IMG/VR virus record: IMGVR_UViG_3300005795_000025
Location: 1 to 32,852 of that record
DNA length: 32,852 bases
Origin: a virus
Direction: 5' to 3' (one strand)
A model generated the notes under the pieces. The model searched no databases, was not told the DNA's origin, and saw nothing but the letters and a program-made list of their open reading frames with translations. Positions 21,812 to 30,442 of this stretch are shown here, piece by piece. The position numbers were made by a program, and so were the translations under genes. The first letter of the stretch is position 1. Every line of letters begins with the position of its first letter.

Positions 21812-24800
21812 TCATCCGAATGGCCTTCCTGCATGCCGCATCATCTGGCGACCCTGGGCACGCTGAGCGCTGTGCACCGCGGCCATGCCGTCAGAGAATG
21901 TCGGGTTGTTGATGTTGACCGAGTAGTCGTTTCCACCACCGGCATTCGGATTGATGGCGAGCGTGTCCAAGTTCGCGATCTTGGCGATATTCGCGAACTC
22001 AGGCGCCGTGAACACCGGCTCCGGAGCACCTGACTTGTTCAACGCCAACCCGCCGTGCGGGATCATTCCGCCCTGGTCGTAGAGCTTGATCGGCAAGGTC
22101 TTGAGCCAATCCTCGACCCAATTTCCCGCACCGATCGTGACCGGCAGCTGCCCGTCGATCTCGCTCCGAGGGAACGAACGCGTCACGAAGTCACCCAGCG
22201 GATCTCGCATTGCCTCCGCAGCCGAGGACTCCGGCAAGGTGGATCCCGGCTTCGGCTTCTTGAACTCCGGAAGCGGAATATCCAGCCAACGAGAATTGAC
22301 GCCGAATATCTCGAGCGCCGAATCGACCGCGATCCCCACCAGGTCGGACCCGTACCTCTTGAGTCGATCCTTCAGCGAGAAATCGCCGTTGGCTTCCTTG
22401 TCCTTGTCCTCCTCGACCTTCTTGCGAGTCGCGGCGAGCGAGTTCTGAGCCGAGTACACCGAAATATCGGCCTTCTCCTTCTCGAGCGAGGTCGACTCGG
22501 GATCGTTGTACACCTTGTCCCGGGCCAACTGCGCATCCAGCAGGGCAATCTCGGCATTGCGCACCGAAATCGCATCGTCACCCATCTCGCCGGTCAGAAC
22601 AGGAGCAGGATCGTTCGACGTCGAACTCTTGCCGTCACGTTTCTGCTCCAGCTCGCGAACCTTGAGCTCGGCCTGCTGAACCTTCAGCTCCGCCTGGTCA
22701 CGATCGGCCTGCGACTTCTTGTCGTTGGCGTTGATCTTGTCCCGAGCCTCCCGCGCCTGAATTACCGCCACACGGGCGGATTCGAGTGCAAGAGCATCCT
22801 TCTCGGTCCACTCCACCGGCTTCTCGCCACGCAAATACGCACCCGACTTGCTGTCCCAACCGTCGATGAGTTCGTTCGGCAGGTGGAACTTCACCGGGAA
22901 CTGCGACGACTGAGCATTCGCACGGTTTCCGCCGATGCCCGATGTACCGTGAGCACCGCCCGATTCCGCCGACATGCCGGCGATGGTCGCCGCCATGTGT
23001 TCCTTCGAGATGCCGAGCTGGAACTGAGTGCCCGCAGGACCCAAACCGGCTTGCAGACCCGCCACGCCGCCACGACCGTTGAAGAAGTCGTACGTGGTGT
23101 ACAGACGCTTCACCGATCCGGTGATGCCCATGACGATCTGCTGCAACCAGCCGACAAATCCCGAGCAGTCGAATTGCGTCGGCCCCGTACCGCCCCAGAG
23201 GTACTTATTACCCTCGACCGATCGGCCGGCCGCGAGCCCTGCCTCGATACCGTTGCGGCCACCTTCGGCGAACCGGGGAAGATTCTTCAACCGCGAGTCA
23301 TCGCGATTGATCATCCCCAGCAGCCAATCCCACTTTTCCGACGAGCGGCCGTTGACGATCCACTCGCCCTTGTCGACCCAGGTTGTCGGTACGCCATCGC
23401 GACCCATTCCGAGGAAGCCGTCAACACGATCGGTGCCCGGCCCTGACGTGGGAAGTCTTGCGCCGTCGGCATTTCGAGGAAGCCGCCCACCGTAGTATCT
23501 GCCAGCGACCTGAGGCAGCCCCTGTTGGCGATACAACTCATTGATCGCGTCGTTCGACCAACCGCCACTCTGCTGCGCAACGGTGTAGAGCTGGTTGAAC
23601 TGAACGGTGACCGTCTTGTCCTTCAGTGCGTCCAAGGCTGCCTTCGCGGCCCCGCCGTCGATCAGGAACTTCTCAATCCCCGCAATGAACGCCTTAGGGT
23701 CCGCAACCTTGCTCGACAGGTCGAACAGTTCCTGCAAACCAATGTTCTTCTGATCCTTGAGCTTCTCGATATCAAGATCGGCGCCCGGCTTTACCTCGAG
23801 CTCGTCGAGGTACTTCATGAAGGCGTCGGCGCTGCCCGCATTGAAATCGAACTGCTTGAGGTCGAGGTCGATCCCGGCCATCGCCTTCAGATTGTCGAAT
23901 GCGATCATGTTGTCCATGGCCGTGCTCAACTTCATCTGAAATTCGTTGTCGTCCATGTCGATCCGGATCTGGCCGCTAGGCAAATCCGTAACGTCGGCGC
24001 CCATGCGACGCAGTTCCGCCAGGATGCTCGGGTCGAAATCCTTCTCGACCGTCAGAACCTTCGGCTTACCTGGCTCGATCTGCATCATCTGAGACCAGAC
24101 CTCAGCAAGCCCCTTGGTCACATCGTCGGCGCCCTGGAGACCAACCTGAATTTGGATGGCACGCTCGTTATAACCGAGATACTCCAGCGCATTTCGCATG
24201 TCGCCGATTTCGATCCCGAACGACTTACTGGTGCCTTCGACCTGCTGCTGAACGCTCGAGAAGATCTCGTTGATGTCCTTGCCGGCGTTTGCCATCTGGA
24301 CTGCGTTCTGGATGATCTTGACGCTGGTATCTTCGAGATCTTGACCGTTTTCGGTCAGTGTCGAAATACGCCCGTTATCCAGCAGCTCGGAGCTTGCACC
24401 CTTCGTCTGGTCAATCGGCGCCGCTTGCAACAGTTCACGAGTGAGCTTGTTGTTGTCGTTCGTGGCCTGCTTTTCATCGGGGTTGATGCCCGCAATCAGC
24501 TGCAATGAGCGATACATTGCATCGCTCTTCTCGGTGGCAGTGGCCGCTTCGTCGCCGATCGTCTTCAGGAGATCGGACATCTCCAGATAGCCTGGCGTGA
24601 GTTCCGCAACGGCAGCACGCGTGTTCTGGAACCGTCGCCTCTGACCGTCGAGCCAGATGAATGTTTCCATTCCAGCTTCGGTTGATCGGTCCAACTGCGA
24701 TGTCAGGTAACCAAACTCGCCGTTCGTCCCCGAAATTGCGCCGGCAAGTTCCTTGTTGGTGACACCCAGGCCGCTGAGTGTCGCCTCAACCATTTCAGCA

Positions 24801-26965
24801 GAATCTCGAACCGCAAGATCCTGCTTCATGCGCTGGTTGAACGAATCGCCGGTACCGAAGAGCGCATTGCCGGCGTTCTGCCATGCGCCGCCGGCCTGGG
24901 CCCAGATTCCTGGACCGTTGGCGATCAGCGTCTTCTGTGCTGTGCGTGCCTCCTCGATTCGGCTCGTCAGGGCCTCTGTGGCCTGTTCCGACATGGCACC
25001 ACCGGACGCCTGCAGCGCCTTGGCCAACTCGAACTGAGATTCGGCGGTGCCTTGTGTGGCGACCGTCAGCGCTTCGTGGAATCGCTTCGACTTCTGAATC
25101 TCGCCATTGATTCCCGAGTACGCGACCATGCCACCGATGAGCGCGATGCCGACCGGACCCCCCAGGGCGCCGGACACCGCGCTCATTCCGCGACTCAGGC
25201 CGCTTGCAGCAGAACTCATTGCCGAGAGACCAGCAGCGCCGACGCCGCCCGCAGCAGCGCCCATCCTCGAGATGAACGACGTCGTCCCATGAACTGCCTG
25301 ACCGGCCAACAGGTGAACCGACGCATAACCCTTCGCCTGCAGGGCGGATGCCTGCATCGCTGCGGCCGTGGCCTTCTCCTGCGCCGCGTACGCCCGAAGC
25401 CCCGGCATTACGTTGGAATACGCCGCACCCATCTTTCCCAAGACTGTGTTGGTTGCAGTCATGCGGGCTACGAAACTCGACGCCCGGTCACTGAGCGTGA
25501 GCATCGTGCCGCTGAAACGGCTCATCGAACCGCTCGCAGCGCCATATGTTGCGGCATTGGTGCGCACATCGGCGTTGAACCGCGAGAACGCACCACGGAC
25601 ACCGTCAACGGCATTTCCTGTCCTCTGCCACATTCGCTGATATGCGCTCAGCGGTTGCGTTCCGGCGGCGGCCTGCGCCGTCAGAGATGCCATCGACGGA
25701 GCGATACGTGCCATGATCGCGGGCACGGTTTTGAACAGGAAGAACGCTGCAGCCAGTGCGGTGACTACACCCTGGTTGTTCTCCATCAGGCTCGACATGG
25801 TGCTCAGGGCAGGAACGAGCACCCCGTCCGCGAGCTGCGCTGTGAGCTCGAGAGTCGAGAGGAGCAACGTCCACGACGAAACCCCGAGCGCGCCTGATGC
25901 TTCGGCGAACGATCCGACGATGCCCTTCACCGCTGGCCAGGCCTTCACGGCTGTGTCGCCGAGTGAATCAAACACGCTCGTGAAGCGGTCCCACTCCGAG
26001 CCGATCTTCGCACCGTTCTCCGACTGGAACGTCGCGAATGCCTTCTTGCCTTCCTCGCCGAACTTCTGCAGCTTTGGCAGTCCTTGGTTGAACACGCGAT
26101 GATCAAGCGTGTCAGCAAATTTCGAGACGAGCGGCGTGGCAACGTCGATTCCGGACGTGACATCCTTGAGCCAGTTCGCCGAGCGGCTGAACGTCGGCTT
26201 AAGCGCTGCCGCGCCCACGCGGCCCATCGCCGCCATCGTGTTCGCCCACGCAGCCGACACGGTATTGCCAGCGGTGGCGGCGCCGCCGATGTTCTTCTCG
26301 ATCGCCGCCAAATATGTTGCGGAGTCGACCTTGCCTTCGGCGACCATGTCCGAGAGCGCCTCTTGCGTGACGCCCATTTCGGTGGCGAGCCACTGGTAAA
26401 TCGGCAGCCCGCGGATTGCGAGCTGGTTCAGATCAAGGGTGTATGCCTTGCCCTTGGTTTGAACCTTGTTGATCACCGCGCCCATCTCTTCGATGGATGT
26501 TCCGGCGATCGTTGCTGCGTCGGCAGTCAGCGACAGGTAGCGCGTCAGGTCCTGGCCGGGCTTGATTCCGGCGGCGACGGCCGACGCTGAAATTGTTGCA
26601 GCTTCACCGAGACCGAAAGATGTGCCCTTCACCGAAGCGAGGGCGGAATCCATGATCTTCGCGGTACTGAGGGTCGTATGCCCAAGCCCTTCGAGCTTGC
26701 CCTCGGCATTGTCGATCGCAGTGAGGCGGCCGAAGCCCTTGTACAGCGCCGTACCAATTGCCGTCGATACCGCGGCGCCCGTAGCCGCGGCCCCCGCCAT
26801 GAGGGTCTTCCCCATGGCTGCCGACATCTTCGAGCCCATGCTGTCGCCGGCCTTTTCGCCCTGCTGGACAACCTTGGACAAAGACTTCGACACTGCGGCC
26901 GGAATGCCATCGGTGCGCGCGGCAATCGGGACGTACATGGTCGCCAGTTCAATGCCACCGGCCAT
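21812..26965 (-). CDS. Tape measure protein with NlpC/P60 domain
   Basis: At 1717 residues this is the longest gene in the window. It starts with a tape-measure N-domain (about 60-330: G-R-L-T-A-I-D-N-A-E-G-K-L, D-L-N-Q-L-A-I-R-G-L-P-I-Y-Q-W-L-A), followed by Ala-rich helices with hydrophobic segments and long coiled-coil-like stretches. A peptidase domain is embedded at about 1250-1340: Y-L-W-G-G-T-G-P, F-D-C1267-S-G-F and H1323-M-A-A give the Cys/His pair of NlpC/P60 enzymes. At about 0.15 nm per residue the length predicts a tail near 260 nm, a long siphovirus tail. The domain could open the cell wall at injection. The ATG has GGAGG about 7 nt upstream. Long + strand frames over this gene are composition shadows. 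Confidence 0.93.
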   Translation of the reverse strand: MAGGIELATMYVPIAARTDGIPAAVSKSLSKVVQQGEKAGDSMGSKMSAAMGKTLMAGAAATGAAVSTAIGTALYKGFGRLTAIDNAEGKLEGLGHTTLSTAKIMDSALASVKGTSFGLGEAATISASAVAAGIKPGQDLTRYLSLTADAATIAGTSIEEMGAVINKVQTKGKAYTLDLNQLAIRGLPIYQWLATEMGVTQEALSDMVAEGKVDSATYLAAIEKNIGGAATAGNTVSAAWANTMAAMGRVGAAALKPTFSRSANWLKDVTSGIDVATPLVSKFADTLDHRVFNQGLPKLQKFGEEGKKAFATFQSENGAKIGSEWDRFTSVFDSLGDTAVKAWPAVKGIVGSFAEASGALGVSSWTLLLSTLELTAQLADGVLVPALSTMSSLMENNQGVVTALAAAFFLFKTVPAIMARIAPSMASLTAQAAAGTQPLSAYQRMWQRTGNAVDGVRGAFSRFNADVRTNAATYGAASGSMSRFSGTMLTLSDRASSFVARMTATNTVLGKMGAAYSNVMPGLRAYAAQEKATAAAMQASALQAKGYASVHLLAGQAVHGTTSFISRMGAAAGGVGAAGLSAMSSAASGLSRGMSAVSGALGGPVGIALIGGMVAYSGINGEIQKSKRFHEALTVATQGTAESQFELAKALQASGGAMSEQATEALTSRIEEARTAQKTLIANGPGIWAQAGGAWQNAGNALFGTGDSFNQRMKQDLAVRDSAEMVEATLSGLGVTNKELAGAISGTNGEFGYLTSQLDRSTEAGMETFIWLDGQRRRFQNTRAAVAELTPGYLEMSDLLKTIGDEAATATEKSDAMYRSLQLIAGINPDEKQATNDNNKLTRELLQAAPIDQTKGASSELLDNGRISTLTENGQDLEDTSVKIIQNAVQMANAGKDINEIFSSVQQQVEGTSKSFGIEIGDMRNALEYLGYNERAIQIQVGLQGADDVTKGLAEVWSQMMQIEPGKPKVLTVEKDFDPSILAELRRMGADVTDLPSGQIRIDMDDNEFQMKLSTAMDNMIAFDNLKAMAGIDLDLKQFDFNAGSADAFMKYLDELEVKPGADLDIEKLKDQKNIGLQELFDLSSKVADPKAFIAGIEKFLIDGGAAKAALDALKDKTVTVQFNQLYTVAQQSGGWSNDAINELYRQQGLPQVAGRYYGGRLPRNADGARLPTSGPGTDRVDGFLGMGRDGVPTTWVDKGEWIVNGRSSEKWDWLLGMINRDDSRLKNLPRFAEGGRNGIEAGLAAGRSVEGNKYLWGGTGPTQFDCSGFVGWLQQIVMGITGSVKRLYTTYDFFNGRGGVAGLQAGLGPAGTQFQLGISKEHMAATIAGMSAESGGAHGTSGIGGNRANAQSSQFPVKFHLPNELIDGWDSKSGAYLRGEKPVEWTEKDALALESARVAVIQAREARDKINANDKKSQADRDQAELKVQQAELKVRELEQKRDGKSSTSNDPAPVLTGEMGDDAISVRNAEIALLDAQLARDKVYNDPESTSLEKEKADISVYSAQNSLAATRKKVEEDKDKEANGDFSLKDRLKRYGSDLVGIAVDSALEIFGVNSRWLDIPLPEFKKPKPGSTLPESSAAEAMRDPLGDFVTRSFPRSEIDGQLPVTIGAGNWVEDWLKTLPIKLYDQGGMIPHGGLALNKSGAPEPVFTAPEFANIAKIANLDTLAINPNAGGGNDYSVNINNPTFSDGMAAVHSAQRAQGRQMMRHAGRPFG

Positions 26966-26982
26966 GGGCCACCTCCAGTTAT

Positions 26983-27645
26983 TCAGTTGTCATCGAGGTG
27001 CTTCCACGTCTTACGTGTCACAATCCGGCCGATTGTCGACCGCGAAACGTGGAAGAGGGCAGCAAGATCGGCGTAGGTGCATCCACTCGAGGCGAGCGCG
27101 CGCACTGCCAGAACTTGCTGCGTGGTGAGCTTCGGCGTCCCTGGTTTGAGTTCGTCGTCGAAGGTTTCGCTGGATTCGGCGTCGAGGATCTCGGGTCGGT
27201 CGGCAATGGCGAGCGGAACCTGTTCCCGGTTGTCCGCCTTGAGTCTCTTGCGAAGCTCAGAGACTGGTAGCACCGTTTTCGGCTTGCTCTCCTCGGGCGG
27301 TGTGACGCCCGGGCGTGGCATCGGCTCAGGGCGCTTCGCCTTCGAATTGCCTCCGCGCTGCCAGTTTCCGCCCTGGATTCCGTCAAAGATTCCAGCGAGC
27401 AAGTGTGCGTGCAGATCCCAGTGAAGATCAGGATCCTTGCGGCGCATATACGCGCCGTTCGGTGGGGGGTACTTGAGGTAGCACTTGAGGTCCCACCATG
27501 AGAGATTCGCGGTGCCGAGGAAATCCAGCGATCTACCCATCGGGAGCAGATCAGCTTGGATCGCCTCGGCAACCTCCTCCTCGTCCTCTAGGTATCCGAG
27601 GAGGCTGAGGATTCCCCCACTGGCGTCTTCGACTCGTTTTCCCAA
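26983..27645 (-). CDS. Tail assembly chaperone, frameshift extension with C-terminal HTH
   Basis: This frame overlaps the end of the preceding chaperone gene in the -1 frame, and its only upstream start is a TTG inside the overlap. It is therefore best read as the extension made by -1 slippage, giving a fused product of about 326 residues. The first 95 residues (L-G-Y-L-E-D-E-E-E-V-A-E-A-I, W-W-D-L-K-C-Y-L, H-W-D-L-H-A-H-L-L-A) match actinophage chaperone-T sequences. The last 45 residues carry a clear helix-turn-helix: T-T-Q-Q-V-L-A-V-R, then Y-A-D-L-A-A-L-F-H-V-S-R-S-T-I-G-R-I-V with T-R-K-T-W-K-H-L, the pattern of HTH segments that end many phage homing-endonuclease-like proteins. A DNA-binding end on a chaperone is unexpected. 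Confidence 0.8.
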   Translation of the reverse strand: MGKRVEDASGGILSLLGYLEDEEEVAEAIQADLLPMGRSLDFLGTANLSWWDLKCYLKYPPPNGAYMRRKDPDLHWDLHAHLLAGIFDGIQGGNWQRGGNSKAKRPEPMPRPGVTPPEESKPKTVLPVSELRKRLKADNREQVPLAIADRPEILDAESSETFDDELKPGTPKLTTQQVLAVRALASSGCTYADLAALFHVSRSTIGRIVTRKTWKHLDDN

Positions 27646-27962
27646 TGAGTGTCGATCTGGCCGAGCTCACCGTCGGTGAGCTTCTCGAGGATCGCGTAAT
27701 CCTTGGCACTCACGTGGAGGCTGAGCATCTTCAGAACGATGTCTCGGCCAGAGCGCCGCACTGGCTCCAACGGCTTCCCATCTTCCGGCTGCGGCTCGTT
27801 CTTGCCCGAGAGCCAGTCGTAGAACTTCTTGGACTTTTCGACCGGGAAGTACTGGATCTTCGGAACCGTGAAGAAGAGCGGATTCTGACGCCCCTTGATC
27901 GGGATCTCGAACTCGATCTGAATCGAAGGATCGTGGGCAGGAGTGACGCGGAAGATAGCCAT
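27588..27962 (-). CDS. Tail assembly chaperone, N-terminal product
   Basis: The 124-residue product starts MAIFRVTPAHDPSIQIEFE and carries E-F-E-I-P, P-L-F-F-T-V-P-K and K-F-Y-D-W-L, then S-L-H-V-S-A-K-D-Y-A-I-L-E-K-L-T-D-G-E-L-G-Q-I, and ends in G-E-S-S-A-S-S-D-T. This order and the G-E-S-S-A-S-S end match the short chaperone of siphoviruses, made upstream of the tape measure and extended by slippage. The ATG at 27960-27962 is chosen because the longer frame to 27998 adds sequence with no support. Confidence 0.88.
   Translation of the reverse strand: MAIFRVTPAHDPSIQIEFEIPIKGRQNPLFFTVPKIQYFPVEKSKKFYDWLSGKNEPQPEDGKPLEPVRRSGRDIVLKMLSLHVSAKDYAILEKLTDGELGQIDTHWENESKTPVGESSASSDT
27612..27618 (-). 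promoter_or_regulatory. Probable -1 slippery site GGGGGAA
   Basis: In the short chaperone frame the bases read GTG GGG GAA TCC. The tRNA on GGG can re-pair one base upstream, also GGG, giving GGA ATC CTC in the extension frame. The frames and the overlap agree exactly with a -1 shift. A GGGAAAA run about 30 bases upstream lies in the wrong phase for a canonical heptamer from this frame. Confidence 0.65.
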
Positions 27963-28027
27963 GGTTGGACCAAGCCTTTCGAAAATGAAATAGCGCAATG
28001 TCGACTACGTGAAAGCGTTTGACGGAC

Positions 28028-28097
28028 GGGCCTGTTGGTGTCCCGCCCCGTGAAGGGCAGGCCCGGTCCAATGGTGTTGACACCTCACGGGGCGGGA
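28028..28097 (-). terminator. Structured element after the major tail gene
   Basis: Two perfect inverted repeats interleave: GGGCCTG (28028-28034) with CAGGCCC (28058-28064), and TCCCGCCCCGTGA (28041-28053) with TCACGGGGCGGGA (28085-28097). Nested folding is not possible for both at once, so the RNA can form either hairpin or a pseudoknot. Lying between the highly expressed tail-tube gene and the chaperones, it probably acts as a leaky terminator or an mRNA-end stabiliser. Confidence 0.6.
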
Positions 28098-28105
28098 GAA
28101 TGCGG

Positions 28106-28933
28106 TCAGACCGCGGCGACGGTCACAGCGCCGGGAGGAGTGAGACCGGATCCCGACGCGGTCACGAGACCGGCGCCGTTCTTGAACACGACCGTGAACG
28201 GACCACCGGTAGAACCGGTCACCTCCACGTTGCCGGCGCCGACGGTCGGGAGAGCCTCAAGCGCGGTCCTCACGGCTGCGGCCGTCGGATTGAATGCGAT
28301 GCCGTCCGTGGTCTCGCCGTCGACGTACACGTTCCATGCACCCGCAGTAGAACCGCCAGGCAGCGTGAACAGCTTCGTCACGGAACCATCAGCGGAACTG
28401 ATGGTCATGACCGCGTTGTTGCCGTTCTTCTCGAACGAGGTGATTTCCACTTCGTACGAGATCGTGTCGGTGTGCACGTACACACGGTCGCCGGTCAGGC
28501 TCGGCTGGCCGTCGGGAATGTAGTTCCGCACGTTCGTGTCCTCATCGACGGTGTCGAGGACCCACGAGGAGTGTGGCAGCGTCTTCTTGTTCTTGTTGAC
28601 CGTGATCACGTTGCCGGAGACCACGACGTTGCTCTCACCGAAAACGGTCTTGAGCACGGTCGCGTTCTTGGACTCCATGAACTTGAACTTGAAGACCAGG
28701 CCGTACTTGGTCTGAAGGACTTTGACGACCGCGCCACCGAAGGCGTTCTTCTCGGTCTTGTCTCGGGTCTCCGACTCGGTCATGCCGTCCTCGCCGACAT
28801 AGCCGTGATCGAGCCAGGCGGGCGGAAGGGCAGAGCCGGCCGGGCCGGGCGCCGGAGTGCCGAGCGGAGAACGGAACACGACGCCGTTGGCGAGCGGTTC
28901 GGAGGTAAGGATGTTGCCGGCAGAAGATGCCAT
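28106..28933 (-). CDS. Major tail (tube) protein with C-terminal appended domain
   Basis: The 275-residue product has a tube fold in residues 1 to about 190 (V-V-F-R-S-P-L-G-T, A-W-L-D-H-G-Y-V-G-E-D-G, G-G-A-V-V-K-V-L-Q-T-K-Y, V-L-D-T). After this comes an 80-residue domain starting near K-L-F-T-L-P-G-G-S with G-E-T-T-D-G-I-A-F-N-P-T-A-A-A-V-R-T-A-L-E-A-L-P-T-V-G-A-G-N-V. That pattern is common in small repeat domains appended to phage structural proteins. The appended domain probably lies outside the tube, decorating the tail. AAAGGGG upstream fixes the ATG. Confidence 0.88.
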   Translation of the reverse strand: MASSAGNILTSEPLANGVVFRSPLGTPAPGPAGSALPPAWLDHGYVGEDGMTESETRDKTEKNAFGGAVVKVLQTKYGLVFKFKFMESKNATVLKTVFGESNVVVSGNVITVNKNKKTLPHSSWVLDTVDEDTNVRNYIPDGQPSLTGDRVYVHTDTISYEVEITSFEKNGNNAVMTISSADGSVTKLFTLPGGSTAGAWNVYVDGETTDGIAFNPTAAAVRTALEALPTVGAGNVEVTGSTGGPFTVVFKNGAGLVTASGSGLTPPGAVTVAAV

Positions 28934-28985
28934 GGGATGCCCCTTTCAGGCAGAGTTGGCCGTGCCGCGAATGGCGGTGCACGGC

Positions 28986-29381
28986 CTACGAAGTGATGTG
29001 TCCCCTGATGTCGAACTGCAGGGTGAACTGGTAGCGCGGCGTCGACGATTCGGGATCCGGAAACGATTGCGGGACACCGATCGTGGTCACCTGACGGATC
29101 CTCGGCTCGGTCGAATCACGCTGCGCTGCTTTGAGAATCGAGAACGATCGCTCGGCGAGCCTGCGTGCGCGGTCTTCGTCGTTGTCCCAGCATTGGAAAA
29201 TCACCATCCGCGAGGAGAGGATGATGTTGCGATCACCACCGCCTGCAGCGCGCGCTGTGACGAACCTGTTCGGCCGGGGCACTGGGACGCGGGTCGACAC
29301 GTCCGTGTTGTCGCCGAGCTTGTCGTAGAGATAGTTCGTGACGATTTCTTCGACAGGGTCGAACTCGATGACCTCAACCAC
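28986..29381 (-). CDS. Tail terminator protein
   Basis: The 131-residue product starts V-V-E-V-I-E-F-D-P-V-E-E-I-V-T-N-Y-L-Y and has V-P-R-P-N-R-F-V, V-I-F-Q-C-W and A-R-R-L-A-E-R-S, ending with beta strands (R-Y-Q-F-T-L-Q-F-D-I-R-G). The layout and the position just before the major tail gene fit the tail terminator, which caps the tube end. GTG at 29379-29381 overlaps the stop of the neck gene; GGGAG upstream supports it. The longer frame to 29543 is rejected. Confidence 0.8.
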   Translation of the reverse strand: MVEVIEFDPVEEIVTNYLYDKLGDNTDVSTRVPVPRPNRFVTARAAGGGDRNIILSSRMVIFQCWDNDEDRARRLAERSFSILKAAQRDSTEPRIRQVTTIGVPQSFPDPESSTPRYQFTLQFDIRGHITS

Positions 29382-29643
29382 TGGACGCTCCCGCGGCGCG
29401 GATGAGGTTGTTGTGCTTGGCTTCCGATCGCTTCGCCTGCACGGTGGTTGCCGCAACCGATACGAATCCGCGGCCCTGCGGCCGCTTCTGCCCCTGCACG
29501 GACGAGAGGGTGTACCCGGCAGCGTTCCCGCCGACCGCGGCATGGACTTTCTCCATCGTTCGATGCAGATGACCCATGACCTCGGCGCCGCGACGGAGTT
29601 GCTCGAGCGCGTGGGGATTCCAGACGATGTCAGCTTTGCTCAT
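29374..29643 (-). CDS. Neck protein (HK97 gp10-like)
   Basis: The 89-residue product, M-S-K-A-D-I-V-W-N with a helix L-E-Q-L-R-R-G-A-E-V-M and later strands (F-V-S-V-A-A-T-T-V-Q-A-K), has the size, position and layout of HK97-gp10-like neck proteins. Its ATG overlaps the previous stop (TGATG), fixing the start against the longer open frame to 29913. Confidence 0.65.
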   Translation of the reverse strand: MSKADIVWNPHALEQLRRGAEVMGHLHRTMEKVHAAVGGNAAGYTLSSVQGQKRPQGRGFVSVAATTVQAKRSEAKHNNLIRAAGASSG

Positions 29644-30011
29644 CAGTTCTCCACTTTCTTCAGTGCGATTGAGCGGCCGGGCGTGAACCCGAATGGGCCT
29701 TTCGTCCAATCGGAGTCCTCGCCGTCGACTTCGAAGTCGTGGTCGTAGCCGGGAATCACGACGCGATCGAGAGCACTGATCGTCACCTCCGGCGGTGCGA
29801 GCACCACGAGGCCTTCTATGACCATGTCTCGGTTCGGCTGGTTCGGCTCCGACATGCCGTAGTCCGAACGTGAGCCGTAGCCGTACACGAGAGTCGGTTC
29901 CGGATCGGACCATGATTTCTTCCGGTTGCGGCCGGCGTCGAGTTCATCGGACTGCTGGAACCGACGGATCCCGATCGTGTGAGCTCGAGGAAAGGGCTTC
30001 ACGAGAACCAC
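29643..30011 (-). CDS. Head-closure (neck) protein
   Basis: The 122-residue product is beta-rich with I-G-I-R-R-F, T-L-V-Y-G-Y-G-S-R, V-I-E-G-L-V-V-L-A-P-P and I-S-A-L-D-R-V-V-I-P-G. It sits between the head-tail adaptor and the gp10-like gene, the place of head-closure proteins (like SPP1 gp16). GTG at 30009-30011 overlaps the adaptor gene by 13 bases. Function is by position and shape, not by clear family motif. Confidence 0.65.
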   Translation of the reverse strand: MVLVKPFPRAHTIGIRRFQQSDELDAGRNRKKSWSDPEPTLVYGYGSRSDYGMSEPNQPNRDMVIEGLVVLAPPEVTISALDRVVIPGYDHDFEVDGEDSDWTKGPFGFTPGRSIALKKVEN

Positions 30012-30421
30012 TCCGTGTCAGGAGTTCTCGATCGATACGCACCCGGAGGCGTCATGTCCACGGAGAACGCCCGCGTCTTCCGCTTCGGGATACCGAGTTC
30101 TTCGCGATCGTCATCAGTCAGTGTGAGCGCACCAGGCTCGGCGCCGCCGTATGTGGTCGACGTCTGAAACGGGCCGGCGCCCTGCTGGACACTGCGCACA
30201 CCTTCGGGGTTCTGAAGGTGCCGGATCAGCATCCGGGCAACGACCTTCTTTACTCGGATCAGTGGCAACTTGTTGGCGGTGATGCGGTCCTCGATATTCG
30301 GATCCGCCCGAAGGATGTCATCCTCCGCGTCGGCGATCTTGACCGCAATCTGCTCGTCCGACGCCTCGGTCGGAGGGCCGATCCAACGGTCGCGAACATC
30401 CTTCGGAATTGTCCATGCCAT
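29999..30421 (-). CDS. Head-tail adaptor (Gp19/Gp15/Gp42-like)
   Basis: The 140-residue product begins W-T-I-P-K-D-V-R-D-R-W-I-G and continues with an alpha-helical region (I-A-V-K-I-A-D-A-E-D-D-I-L, V-V-A-R-M-L-I-R-H-L-Q-N-P-E-G-V-R) and a tail with L-T-D-D-D-R-E-E-L-G. Helical adaptors of this length with a start of this type belong to the Gp19/Gp15/Gp42 group that bridges portal and neck. AGGAGGTG lies upstream of the ATG. Confidence 0.75.
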   Translation of the reverse strand: MAWTIPKDVRDRWIGPPTEASDEQIAVKIADAEDDILRADPNIEDRITANKLPLIRVKKVVARMLIRHLQNPEGVRSVQQGAGPFQTSTTYGGAEPGALTLTDDDREELGIPKRKTRAFSVDMTPPGAYRSRTPDTEWFS

Positions 30422-30442
30422 CGGGTCGGCACCTCCTAGTTT

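Noticed and set aside
22055-23446. Long + strand open frame over the tape-measure gene
   Set aside because: Arg/Leu-rich composition and position exactly antisense to a well-supported gene; typical shadow of high-GC codon use.
23525-24508. Another long + strand frame antisense to the tape measure
   Set aside because: Same reason; no ribosome-binding site or family features.
28019-28996. 325-residue + strand frame over the major tail gene
   Set aside because: Antisense to a gene with strong motif support; Arg/Gly/His-rich composition fits a shadow.
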